Positions 45,413 to 54,424 are shown, counted from the first letter of the stretch. The stretch is 64,000 nucleotides of DNA from CAWKGV01 sp963849305 (GCA_963849305.1 CAWKGV010000007.1:228537-292536); one strand, 5' to 3'. Translations and numbers: made by a program. The notes: a model not told the origin generated them from the sequence alone.

Positions 45413-46156
45413 ATGAGCCTGATCGTCGGCATCCCCGCCTGCGCGCGCACGCGCAACGAGATGCTGTGGCACGAGACCCCGGCGCGCTACGCCGCCGCGA
45501 TCGAGGGCGGGGCCGGCGCGATCCCGATCATGATCCCGCCAATCGGCGAGGCACAGGTCGCGGTGCTCGATCGGCTGGACGGGCTGCTGATCCCCGGCAG
45601 CCCGAGCAACGTGCATCCCGGTCACTACGCGGGCGGCGACAGCCTCACGCCCGACCACCACGACCCGGCGCGCGACGCCACCACCTTGCCGCTGATCCGC
45701 GAGGCAATCGCGCGCGGCCTGCCGGTGCTTGCGATCTGTCGCGGCATTCAGGAGCTGAATGTCGCCCTCGGCGGCACCTTGCACCAAAGGCTGCACGAGC
45801 TGCCGGGCCGCGCCGACCACAGGGGCGGGGAGGGGCCGCTCGCGCGCCGTTACGGCCCCAAGCACACGGTGGCGCTGTTCGGTCGGCTCGCGCGCCTGCT
45901 CGGCGCGGCCGAGATCACGGTGAATTCGCTGCACGGCCAGGCGATCGAGCATCCGGCGCCCGGCTGCGTGGTCGAAGCGATCGCCGAGGATGGCACCATC
46001 GAGGCGGTCCGGGTCGAGGGGGCGCGGGGCTTCGCCCTCGGCGTGCAGTGGCATCCGGAATGGCGCTATGCCGAGGACCAGGCGAGCCTCGCCCTATTTC
46101 GCGCCTTTGGCGAGGCATGTCGTGCGTATCAATCGCAATTGACGGAGGCCGCGTGA
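45413..46156 (+). CDS. Gamma-glutamyl-gamma-aminobutyrate hydrolase-like class I glutamine amidotransferase
   Basis: A 247-residue protein of the PuuD/peptidase C26 family. The nucleophilic Cys is in VLAICRGIQELNVALGGTLH, and the catalytic His-Glu pair in FALGVQWHPEWR. LLIPGSPSNVHPGHYAG near residue 65 is also typical. It hydrolyses gamma-glutamyl amides, for example in putrescine breakdown. The ATG at 45413 follows GGAGG. It ends 1 bp before the SDR gene, so the two are probably co-transcribed. Confidence 0.93.
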   Translation: MSLIVGIPACARTRNEMLWHETPARYAAAIEGGAGAIPIMIPPIGEAQVAVLDRLDGLLIPGSPSNVHPGHYAGGDSLTPDHHDPARDATTLPLIREAIARGLPVLAICRGIQELNVALGGTLHQRLHELPGRADHRGGEGPLARRYGPKHTVALFGRLARLLGAAEITVNSLHGQAIEHPAPGCVVEAIAEDGTIEAVRVEGARGFALGVQWHPEWRYAEDQASLALFRAFGEACRAYQSQLTEAA

Positions 46157-46157
46157 G

Positions 46158-46922
46158 ATGGACCTGAAGCTTGCGGGCAAGCGCGCCCTGATCACCGGCG
46201 GCTCCAAGGGCATCGGCCGGGCCGCCGCGACGGTGCTGGCCGACGAGGGTTGCGATGTCACCCTGATCGCGCGCGACCAGGCCACGCTCGAGGCGGCGGC
46301 CGGGGCGATCCGCGGTCGCCGGCAGGTGAACGTGCGCACCATCGCGGCCGATCTGTCGAGCGACGCGGCGGTGCGCCGCGCGGCCGAGCAGGTGGGCGAA
46401 ATCGACATACTGGTGAACAACGCAGGCGCCATCCCGCCCGGCGACGTAGTCGCAGTGGATGACGAGACCTGGCGCCGGGCGTGGGATCTTAAGGTGTTTG
46501 GCTACATCTCGTTCTGCCGGACGGTCTATCCGCGCATGGCGGCGCGCAAATCGGGCGTGATCGTCAACGTGATCGGCGCGGCGGGCGAGAAGTTCCCGTC
46601 CACCTATATCGCTGGCGCCGCTGGCAACGCCTCGCTCATGGCCTTTACCCGCGCTCTCGGCCACCAAGCACCGGCCGACGGGCTGCGGGTGGTCGGCATC
46701 AATCCGGGGCCGGTGACGACCGACCGGCTGATCATGTTGCAGCGCGACCGGGCGGCGAAGACACTGGGCGATGCCGAGCGGTGGCAGGAGCTGTTCGCCT
46801 CCATGCCGTTCGGCCGCGCGGCGACGCCGGAGGAGATCGGCTATGCCGTCGCGTTCCTGGCAAGCCCGTTGTCGGGGTACACGTCGGGCACGATCCTGAC
46901 GATCGACGGCGGGGCCGGTTAA
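46158..46922 (+). CDS. Short-chain dehydrogenase/reductase with altered active site
   Basis: A 254-residue SDR with a canonical cofactor site GGSKGIGRAAATVLADEG and DILVNNAGAIPPG. In the active site the usual Tyr-x3-Lys is replaced by YIAGA in PSTYIAGAAGNASLM, so the Lys that lowers the Tyr pKa is missing. The C-terminus PFGRAATPEEIGYAVAFLAS is standard. The protein may be a divergent SDR with another catalytic arrangement, or a non-enzymatic relative. It follows the amidotransferase gene directly. Confidence 0.9.
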   Translation: MDLKLAGKRALITGGSKGIGRAAATVLADEGCDVTLIARDQATLEAAAGAIRGRRQVNVRTIAADLSSDAAVRRAAEQVGEIDILVNNAGAIPPGDVVAVDDETWRRAWDLKVFGYISFCRTVYPRMAARKSGVIVNVIGAAGEKFPSTYIAGAAGNASLMAFTRALGHQAPADGLRVVGINPGPVTTDRLIMLQRDRAAKTLGDAERWQELFASMPFGRAATPEEIGYAVAFLASPLSGYTSGTILTIDGGAG

Positions 46923-46924
46923 AC

Positions 46925-47724
<800 letters not shown>

Positions 47725-47728
<4 letters not shown>

Positions 47729-48732
47729 CGGACACTGCGTCCCCGCTGCAGCCGGTCGAGCATAACCGCGAGAATCACCAGCAGGCCAATGGCGATGTCC
47801 TGATAAAGGGCGTCCACCCCGATGATCGTCAGTCCGTTCTGCAACATGCCAACGATGAAGGCACCGAGCAGCGGCCCGACGATGCTGCCGCGCCCGCCGA
47901 ACAAGCTGATCCCGCCGATCACCGCCGCGGTGATGCTCTCCAGATTGGCGGTCTGGCCCGCGTCGGGATTTCCGACCGTGGTGCGGCCAAGCAGAAGCAG
48001 CGCGGCGACGCCATAGATAATACCCGCCGTGACATAGGCGGAGATCAGCACCCGGTTGATCCGGATGCCGCTCAGTCGCGCGGCGGGCGCGTTGTCGCCC
48101 ACGGCGTACATATGCCGCCCCCAGGCCGTTTCGCGCAGCGCGTACCAGGTGAGCAGAAGGACCGCGAGCATCGCGAACACGCCGACCGGCACCAAGGTGC
48201 CGCGGATGCCGACATTGTCGCCGAGCAGCAGCAGTCCGGACGGCAGATTGATGATCGAGGCCTCCCCCGAAATGAGCAGTGCGAGCGCCATCGCGACGTT
48301 GAAGAAGCCGAGCGTGACGATGAATGGCGGCAGCTCTATCAGCGCGACCAGCACTCCTTCAGCTAGGCCGAATGCCGCGGTGACGGCGAACCCCGCGAGG
48401 ACGGCGATGACGACCGGAATCCCCGCGACCGCGAACTTAGCCATGACGATGCTCGCTAGCACCATCACCAGCCCGTTCGCGAGGTCGATGCCGGCGACCA
48501 GGATGATCAGCGTTTGGCCGATCGCGAGCGTGGCGATCTCCATCGCCTGTTCGGCGATGAGCAGGAAGTTGCGGGTCGTCGCGAACCGCGGCGCCAGGGT
48601 GCCGAAGATGACGACCTCGGTCATGAGCGCGAGTATCGGGCCGAGCAGCCCGGCCGCGCGCAACCGCTCTAGGGCCAGAGCGATCGCGTGCCGGGCGCGG
48701 CCGCCGATCGTTTGAGCGACGGTGGTTCCCAC
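47725..48732 (-). CDS. Sugar ABC transporter permease (RbsC/FrcC-like)
   Basis: A 335-residue integral membrane protein with 8-10 hydrophobic helices of the BPD_transp_2 family. Typical parts are ILVAGIDLANGLVMVLASIV, the loop AEGVLVALIELPPFIVTLGF and GGISLFGGRGSIVGPLLGAF. It forms the channel of a ribose/fructose-type importer. It lies between the ATPase (4-bp overlap) and the binding-protein gene (3-bp gap). Confidence 0.94.
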
Positions 48733-48735
48733 CGA

Positions 48736-49758
48736 TCAGCCCCAGCAGTCATGTAACGCCTGGGTTGGCGGGATGCTTGCCACACCCGTTTGCGGATGCA
48801 GTGTGACGAGCGGCTCGCCGGTATCGACGCGGGCCGGGATCTTCTTACCGTGCGCGGCGTCGATGGCCTCTTCGATCGCGACCTCCGCCATCTTCGCCGG
48901 GAACTGCAGCACGTCGGCGCCCAATTCGCCGTCGGCGACGCCCTGCACGCCGTGGCAGGAGCCATCCATTGTCACGATCTCGATCTTGCCCGACAGTCCG
49001 GCGTTCTTGATCGCGGTATAAGCGCCGAAAGCGGCCGGCTCATTGATTGTCCAGAGGAGATTGATGTCGGGATGGGCCACGAGCGCGTTCTGCATGGCAT
49101 CAAGCGCCTTGGTCTGGTCGCCGTTGGTGATGAGATCGACAGCAGCCGCGGTCTTGCTCATCCCCATGCCCTTGAGGAACCCGCCGAGACGCTCGGTATT
49201 GACCGAGGAGGCTGGGGTGCCTTCAAGCAGGGCGACGACAGGCTTCTTGCCGGCCATCACTGATTTCGCCCATTCGCCGTCCTCAAGCCCGCCCTTGAAG
49301 TTATCGGTAGCGACGAAACTGTCGGCGACGTTTGGCGGTCCAACCGCGGTATCCACCGCGATCACCGTGATGCCAGCCTTCTTCGCCTGCTGAAGAGCCG
49401 GCACGACCGAGGCCGAGACGCTGGGGGCGATGATGATCCCGCTCGCCCCGTGCGTTGTGAGATCCTCGATGTCCGAGATCTGGGTGCTGACGTCGCCGTC
49501 GTATTTGCCGGCCTCGAAGATCAGGTGAACGCCGGTGCGCTTGGCCTCCGCCTCGGCGGCTTTCCGCATCGCCGCCCAATAGGGGTTGTTGAGGGTCTTT
49601 ACGATGAAGCCAACGGTAATCGGTCCGGCGGCGCGCGTCTGCGCATGGGGCAGAAACAAGATCGCGGCGAGCGCTGCGGCCGAGCCGGCGAGCGAGAGGC
49701 GCAGACGCCGTCCGGCTGGGGATTTCCGTGCAAGCGGTCGGATTTGCTGTTTGGCCAT
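48736..49758 (-). CDS. Sugar ABC transporter periplasmic binding protein (FrcB/RbsB-like)
   Basis: A 340-residue periplasmic binding protein type I. The start ATG at 49756-49758 follows GGGAGGAAACCG. A signal peptide (LSLAGSAAALAAILFLPHAQTRA) precedes the mature start GPITVGFIVKTLNNPYWAAM. GIIIAPSVSASVVPALQQAK and VIAVDTAVGPPNVADSFVAT are sugar-binding-lobe features. It heads the three-gene sugar import operon, in the frcB-frcC-frcA order. The natural sugar is uncertain. Confidence 0.93.
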   Translation of the reverse strand: MAKQQIRPLARKSPAGRRLRLSLAGSAAALAAILFLPHAQTRAAGPITVGFIVKTLNNPYWAAMRKAAEAEAKRTGVHLIFEAGKYDGDVSTQISDIEDLTTHGASGIIIAPSVSASVVPALQQAKKAGITVIAVDTAVGPPNVADSFVATDNFKGGLEDGEWAKSVMAGKKPVVALLEGTPASSVNTERLGGFLKGMGMSKTAAAVDLITNGDQTKALDAMQNALVAHPDINLLWTINEPAAFGAYTAIKNAGLSGKIEIVTMDGSCHGVQGVADGELGADVLQFPAKMAEVAIEEAIDAAHGKKIPARVDTGEPLVTLHPQTGVASIPPTQALHDCWG

Positions 49759-49847
49759 CGGTTTCCTCCCACGATGACGACCGACGATCGGCATCGCGGC
49801 AGTTGGCGATGGAATTCAACCTCGGTCAACCTCAAGGCCGAGCCGCG

Positions 49848-50078
49848 CTATAGCCAGTGCGACGCGCGGGCGATCAGGTAGGCCAGCCCGATCGCCACGC
49901 TGATGACGGCGCCGAACGCGAGGCGGAAATCTCGCTCGTGCATGATCCTCATGCCGCGCAAGTCGCCCCGCATATCGCGCAGCTCCACCCGCATGTCACG
50001 CAGATCGAGCCGAATGTCGCTCAGCGCGGCTCGGGTATCGGCGGCGATCTGTTCCAGCACGGCGACCCGGGCGTTCAT
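49848..50078 (-). CDS. Small coiled-coil membrane-anchored protein
   Basis: A 76-residue product from ATG 50076-50078. It has a heptad-like repeated charged region (IRLDLRDMRVELRDMRGDLR) followed by a C-terminal transmembrane helix (LAFGAVISVAIGLAYLIARA). The pattern resembles small DUF1640/hemolysin-XhlA-like proteins. The start has only a weak ribosome site. No neighbour suggests a role. Confidence 0.6.
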   Translation of the reverse strand: MNARVAVLEQIAADTRAALSDIRLDLRDMRVELRDMRGDLRGMRIMHERDFRLAFGAVISVAIGLAYLIARASHWL

Positions 50079-50527
50079 GTCCGAAGGATAATCACCGTCT
50101 CGGCCGCCCGCAATCGGTGTGTCAGGCACGAAGCGGCTCCGGGCGCTTTGCGAGCACGTGGCCCGAAGGGACACGCCCAGACTCCCTAGCATTGCCAGCG
50201 AGGAAGGATCGATCCTGCGTCGGGCGCGGTGGGCGGGTGGGCCCGGCGAGCGAATGAAAATCTGCAGCGCGGCGAGCAAGCGGAGTAACGCGCTTGCGCG
50301 GCGACGAAGCGCCGGGAGCGAGCCGCTATTTTCGCTTCGCCCGCCCGCTCTCAACCTTATCCGGGGCGGGCAAGCACCCCGATGGCAAGCGGGGCAGTGA
50401 AGGCGTGGGCGAGCCGGCTAACCCAGGGCGGGGGCAAGCGTCGAACCGTATTGCGGCGGGGCCGGGGTGAGAGCCGGGAGGCAGGAAGGGGGGAGAACCT
50501 CCGTCTTCATTTAGGACCTTTTTTTCC
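50079..50527. other. 450-bp intergenic region without a recognised gene
   Basis: No convincing coding frame. The right half (50400-50500) is strongly G-rich on the plus strand, with several runs of four or more G, so secondary structure or a quadruplex is possible. It marks the border between ordinary chromosome and the accessory island beginning at 50528. Confidence 0.4.
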
Positions 50528-50556
50528 TTGAATGTCTGGGATTACGACAGTATAAT
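50528..50556 (+). promoter_or_regulatory. Near-consensus sigma-70 promoter of the protease operon
   Basis: TTGAAT (50528-50533), a 17-bp spacer, and TATAAT (50551-50556). This is unusually close to the housekeeping consensus in a genome where such promoters are rarely visible. The expected start point near 50563 leaves a short leader of about 20 bases before the ATG at 50583. It implies strong, possibly repressed, expression; the XRE protein of the operon is the obvious repressor candidate. Confidence 0.75.
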
Positions 50557-50582
50557 ACAGCCTTCTCGTGCTCGAGGGCGGC

Positions 50583-50924
50583 ATGTCAATCGATCTCTCA
50601 TCCAAGGCTAAGCTGAAGCCGGCCTTTCCGGCGGCGGAAATTCGCGCCTGTCTGCAAGAAGAGCTGATCAATATTGTAGAGAGCCGCGCTGGTTTGCTGG
50701 GACAGCCCTTGCCGAGCGCGCCAGCCGCAATCGTCATCGCTCCGTTTCCAATCGACTCTCTCGATCTTGTCGAAATTCTCTGCAAGGTCGACGAATTGGT
50801 CGGTTTTGATGTTCCCCAAAGCGTCGTCCGCGCAGGTGGTTACGACGCGATCGACAAAGCCATCGAGCATCTGATGCCACGTATAGGGAAAGTATGGTTT
50901 AAACAGAAAGGAGGAACCGCATGA
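50583..50924 (+). CDS. Acyl-carrier-protein-like protein at the head of the protease operon
   Basis: A 113-residue acidic-to-neutral protein. The C-terminal 60 residues resemble an acyl carrier protein: PIDSLDLVEILCKVDELVGF, with Ser in DSL where phosphopantetheine is attached, then VPQSVVRAGGYDAIDKAIEH as helices III-IV. The N-terminal about 50 residues (PAAEIRACLQEELINIVESR) are unfamiliar. It is the first gene after the strong promoter and overlaps the XRE gene by ATGA. A role as carrier or as a protease target or sensor is speculation. Confidence 0.65.
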   Translation: MSIDLSSKAKLKPAFPAAEIRACLQEELINIVESRAGLLGQPLPSAPAAIVIAPFPIDSLDLVEILCKVDELVGFDVPQSVVRAGGYDAIDKAIEHLMPRIGKVWFKQKGGTA

Positions 50925-51310
50925 AACGCCCGAGCGCACCGACGCCGACGCCCGCAGACGATGAAGCGGAGCGACGGTTGCTTGGCGATAGATTGCGCGA
51001 TGCGCGCAAGTATGTGGGTCTAAGCCAGGAGGAGGCGGCGGCGATCTTGAAATTGCCGCGCACCGCCGTAACGGACATCGAGAGCGGTCAGCGAAAGGTT
51101 GAGGCACTTGAGCTGAGGCGTCTAGCAGAACTCTACCGCCAGCCCGTCAGTCATTTCACCGGCGAGGATGCCGCCGCCGCTCCGCTAACGGCTGAGGTTG
51201 CTCATCTTGCCCGGCAGGCCGCATCGCTATCACCGAAAGACCGGGAAGAGCTGGGGCGCTTTGCCGAATTCCTGCGCGCACGAGCCGGCACGGGTCGGGA
51301 GCCGCGATAA
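50921..51310 (+). CDS. XRE-family helix-turn-helix regulator
   Basis: A 129-residue protein with a Cro/C1-type HTH in residues about 22-78: DRLRDARKYVGLSQEEAAAI, LPRTAVTDIESGQRKVEALE. The C-terminal tail of about 40 residues is helical. It overlaps the acyl-carrier-like gene by ATGA and is immediately followed by an ImmA/IrrE metalloprotease gene. XRE-ImmA/IrrE pairs are a known module in which the protease cleaves the repressor. It probably represses the promoter at 50528-50556. Confidence 0.9.
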   Translation: MKRPSAPTPTPADDEAERRLLGDRLRDARKYVGLSQEEAAAILKLPRTAVTDIESGQRKVEALELRRLAELYRQPVSHFTGEDAAAAPLTAEVAHLARQAASLSPKDREELGRFAEFLRARAGTGREPR

Positions 51311-52318
51311 ATGGCCGACTACGCCAGTGCCGTCCGCAATGCGACTCTGGCGGCTGCTCGTCTGCATCGGGATCTCGGAAGCGAGGCGATGCTGACGCGC
51401 ACGGGAGGCTGTGTCGATATCTTCGCTGTCGTGGCGCGGCTGGGCGTTCCGATGCTTCTGCGGCCGCTGAACGGATTGCTGGGGGCCTTTCTCAGCGATC
51501 CGACGCCGGGAATTCTTGTCACCACAGAACGTCCGCTCAGCGTTCAGCGCTTCACCGGAGCGCATGAGCTGGGGCATTTCCACATGAAGCACCAGCCCAG
51601 CCTTGACGATGACAGCATTCTCCGCCGGTCGCCGTTCGGTGCGCGCCCCGACTATGACGTGCAGGAAGTGGAGGCCGACGCCTTCGCCGTCGCTTTTATG
51701 ACGCCGCGATGGTTGATCGCGGCGCACTGCAAACGGCAGCACTGGATGGCACCCGATTTGTCCAGACCAGATGTCGTCTATCAGCTGTCGCTCCGCCTCG
51801 GGGCTAGCTACGAGGCAACCTGCTGGACGCTCGTGCGATACAAACTGCTGACAGTGGAAATGGCGCAACGGCATACGGCGATCCAGCCTCGGCAATTTAA
51901 GCAAGCTCTGCTCGGCGCCTACCGACCGGAAAGTTATCGTGGCGACGTTTGGCTGCTAACAGACGGCGACGAAGGCACAGTGATCACCGGCAGTAAGACC
52001 GATCACTTTATCCTGCGGCTGCCGGAACATAGTGGCGGCGGCTACCTCTGGGACATCGAGCAGTTCAAGGCGGCGTCCTTCGCGATTGTTCGGGATGAAC
52101 ACGAAGCCGTCGATCCCGAAGGCGTCGGCAGCCACCCGACGCGGCGGATCATCGTTGAGTCCCGCGATCGCCAGGTTGGTGATCTTCAGCTGATCGAACG
52201 TCGGCCCTGGCAACCAGCCAAGGCCATCAACACATTTGGATTCGCCTACGATCTGAGTGGCCCAGAGGATGAAGGCTATTCGCGGGCTGAACGCCGGCAA
52301 CTCCTTGAGGCCGCGTGA
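51311..52318 (+). CDS. ImmA/IrrE metallopeptidase fused to a chagasin-like (I42) papain-inhibitor domain
   Basis: A 335-residue two-domain protein that starts directly after the XRE stop. The N-terminal ImmA/IrrE zinc protease has the HExxH in TGAHELGHFHMKHQ and the third ligand region in EVEADAFAVAFMTP. The C-terminal domain from about residue 215 has the three chagasin inhibitor loops: LRLPEHSGGGYLW (for NPTTGY), VGSHPTRR (for GxGG) and ERRPWQPAKAINTF (for RPW). Chagasin-type proteins block papain-family cysteine proteases. The next gene, one base later, encodes such a protease. I know of no described system with this fusion. The inhibitor assignment is by motif and order. Confidence 0.82.
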   Translation: MADYASAVRNATLAAARLHRDLGSEAMLTRTGGCVDIFAVVARLGVPMLLRPLNGLLGAFLSDPTPGILVTTERPLSVQRFTGAHELGHFHMKHQPSLDDDSILRRSPFGARPDYDVQEVEADAFAVAFMTPRWLIAAHCKRQHWMAPDLSRPDVVYQLSLRLGASYEATCWTLVRYKLLTVEMAQRHTAIQPRQFKQALLGAYRPESYRGDVWLLTDGDEGTVITGSKTDHFILRLPEHSGGGYLWDIEQFKAASFAIVRDEHEAVDPEGVGSHPTRRIIVESRDRQVGDLQLIERRPWQPAKAINTFGFAYDLSGPEDEGYSRAERRQLLEAA

Positions 52319-52996
52319 ATGGCCGTGCAGGTTCTCCGCGATCTTCGCGGCCAGTTCGGCGATGCTCGCGACCAAGATCAACGCCCCACTTGCCTCGCAT
52401 TCGCGGCCAGTGACGCGCATGCAGCACTTCGGTCGCCATGGGAGCCGCTATCGGTCGAGTTTGCTTTCCATCATGCACAGCGTCGGGCAGGTCGCTCGCC
52501 GAGTGTCGGCGCGACGCTGCCGGCCATGCTGTGTGCGCTTCAGGAAGATGGTCAGCCGGCCGAGACCGGTTGTCCATATCTCACCGTCGTTCCGTCCAAC
52601 TGGAAGCCCGCAGCAAACGTGGGACCGGTCTTCAGGCGGCAGGGCGAAAATGGTGGCAACACCGTCGGCGAGATCATCGCACAGCTCGATACGGGACACC
52701 CGGTGTTGGTGCTCATGACCCTATCGTCGGCGTTCGACTTTGCAGCATCGGCAGGCGGCATCGTCGATCAGCAAGCAGGAGAGGCCCCGGATCCTCATCG
52801 CCGTCACGCCGTCGTTGCGGCCGGCCATGGGCTTCTGCCCGGGAAAAGAGTCGTCCTTGTGCGAAATAGCTGGGGCGAAGAGTGGGGAGACCGGGGCTAT
52901 GCTTGGCTTACCGAGGCGTATCTTGCGCCGCGCGTTTTCAGGATCGTCATTTTAACGGAGGACCCCGATGTATCTACCCGTGGCGTCGCAGCTTAG
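52319..52996 (+). CDS. Papain-like C1 cysteine protease
   Basis: A 225-residue C1-family peptidase without pro-region or signal peptide. The catalytic Cys is in DQDQRPTCLAFAASDAHAAL (the Gln of the oxyanion hole shortly before it), the His in HRRHAVVAAGHG, and the Asn in VLVRNSWGEEWGDRGYAWLT. Such bacterial cytoplasmic papain proteases are uncommon. It begins one base after the ImmA/IrrE-chagasin gene and overlaps the next gene by 29 bp. Unchecked activity in the cytoplasm could be toxic, so pairing with the inhibitor domain upstream suggests a toxin/inhibitor arrangement. Confidence 0.87.
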   Translation: MAVQVLRDLRGQFGDARDQDQRPTCLAFAASDAHAALRSPWEPLSVEFAFHHAQRRAGRSPSVGATLPAMLCALQEDGQPAETGCPYLTVVPSNWKPAANVGPVFRRQGENGGNTVGEIIAQLDTGHPVLVLMTLSSAFDFAASAGGIVDQQAGEAPDPHRRHAVVAAGHGLLPGKRVVLVRNSWGEEWGDRGYAWLTEAYLAPRVFRIVILTEDPDVSTRGVAA

Positions 52997-53807
52997 TTGT
53001 CCTTCGGCATGGCTCGCTGCCGTCAAGGCGGTTGATGAAAGCCCTGGCCACGAGGCACACAACGTCATCATCGACGTTGTAAATCCGGCATTCGATCTCT
53101 CTCGCGCGCACCCGATCATTGCCGCGGTCGATGACTTTCTGCGGGTGCGCGATAAGTCAGTGCTCGCCGTGGCGAATACGATTTTCCCATCGAGCCTATA
53201 TGAGCGCCACGGGGCGCCCGAACTCTTTGATGTGTTTCAGAACCGCATCCTGCCGAAGATCCGCAAAAACCAACGCTGGTCCGGCTACTATTTCGAGCGA
53301 ATGACCCATTACCCGGCGCGCAAAGGCGGATCGATCAACCAGCTGTGGAATATCGTCGAGCGGATCAAGAACAACAACCCGGCCAACAACAAATATGAGC
53401 TGGTCGTGTTTGATCCTGAGCGGGACATGGATATGTCCCGCTACGGCGGACAGTGCCTGAGCTTTTTGAGTTTCAAGCTCCTGCCTAGCAGTGAGCGCCG
53501 GCTGGCTCTCACCGCGATGTATCGCAATCACTATTACATCGAGAAACTGCTGGGCAATCTGATTGGCCTCGGCCGGCTGATGGAATTCGTCGCCACTGAA
53601 GGCGGTGTTGCCGTGGGACCACTGACTGTGATTTCGACCCATGCCGAAATTGACAAGCCCGACGCCTCGCGCGGCGACGTGCTTGCCCTAATCAAGCAAT
53701 GCGAGGCAGCGACGGCGTTGAAGGTTCGTCGCCTGATCAGGCTTCAGCGGGTTCAAGCATTGCCAGCTGCGTCGGCCCCCGGTCCCGGGAATCGTTCGAT
53801 GCCGTAG
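52968..53807 (+). CDS. Thymidylate-synthase-like protein
   Basis: A 279-residue protein with the thymidylate synthase C-terminal pattern: YGGQCLSFLSFKLLPSSERR (Cys at the catalytic place), LALTAMYRNHYYIEKLLGNL, GLGRLMEFVATEGGVAVGPL and a final TVISTHAEID in place of DAHIY. The N-terminal part VIIDVVNPAFDLSRAHPIIA is divergent. It could act on a pyrimidine nucleotide (methylation or hydroxymethylation) or simply bind one. It overlaps the protease gene by 29 bp and converges on the UDG-like gene with a 55-bp overlap. Confidence 0.68.
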   Translation: MYLPVASQLSCPSAWLAAVKAVDESPGHEAHNVIIDVVNPAFDLSRAHPIIAAVDDFLRVRDKSVLAVANTIFPSSLYERHGAPELFDVFQNRILPKIRKNQRWSGYYFERMTHYPARKGGSINQLWNIVERIKNNNPANNKYELVVFDPERDMDMSRYGGQCLSFLSFKLLPSSERRLALTAMYRNHYYIEKLLGNLIGLGRLMEFVATEGGVAVGPLTVISTHAEIDKPDASRGDVLALIKQCEAATALKVRRLIRLQRVQALPAASAPGPGNRSMP

Positions 53808-54424
53808 TAGCTGTAAAGACCAGATATAAACTCGGCCTGCCCGCCATAGCTCGGATGACGGACCGCAGCTGCGTTCACTCCCATATCGGCAAGTGCGGCT
53901 TGGGCGTTGCGGCCAATCGCGATCAGTTTGCGCGGCTGCATCATTTCGAGCAGAGTCATCAACAACGGTTTGCAAGCTTCCCGCTCCGCGCGGGTATGGC
54001 AGCGGTTGGAAAACGGGTCATCTGCCTCGTGCGGATGAAACGGGAATACATTCCAAAGTAGCACCGGCCGCCCGATGTGGCCGATCACCTGCCAGACGAT
54101 CGCAGCCGTGCGCTCAGCGACGATTGGCCCGCGTGTCGCACGCTGAAACGGGACGCCCGCGAAGAGTTTCGTCATGTGCGACAGGTGGACTTCATCGGTG
54201 AGGGGGACGCCGGTGCGCCGGCCGCCGCGATAGCCCAGATCGCGCGCGATCCAGAGTGTATCGACACGTGCGTCAAGCGCCGCCTTCAAAAACCAGCTGA
54301 AATTGGCGCGTCGGCGCTTGGTTGCGTCGGGCCGGTCATGAATCGGGCAGAGGTCAGCGTAGGGGTTGAAGACGCCGGCCAGCTCATAATCGGCCAGGGC
54401 GGCTACGAATTTCGCGGGCGTCAT
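53753..54424 (-). CDS. Uracil-DNA-glycosylase-like protein
   Basis: A 223-residue protein of the UDG superfamily: IARDLGYRGGRRTGVPLTDE (motif around the catalytic loop), ERTAAIVWQVIGHIG, LLWNVFPFHPHEADDPFSNR, LIAIGRNAQAALADMG and AAVRHPSYGGQAEFISGLYS (the C-terminal His loop). Start ATG 54422-54424 overlaps the stop of the MazG-like gene by ATGA, so the two were one operon. It would remove or recognise uracil-type bases. Its overlap with the thymidylate-synthase-like gene suggests related work on pyrimidines. Confidence 0.8.
   Translation of the reverse strand: MTPAKFVAALADYELAGVFNPYADLCPIHDRPDATKRRRANFSWFLKAALDARVDTLWIARDLGYRGGRRTGVPLTDEVHLSHMTKLFAGVPFQRATRGPIVAERTAAIVWQVIGHIGRPVLLWNVFPFHPHEADDPFSNRCHTRAEREACKPLLMTLLEMMQPRKLIAIGRNAQAALADMGVNAAAVRHPSYGGQAEFISGLYSYYGIERFPGPGADAAGNA

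Noticed and set aside
50400..50510. G-rich tract as a possible regulatory quadruplex
   Set aside because: G-runs are expected at this GC content; no conserved spacing or gene link was evident.
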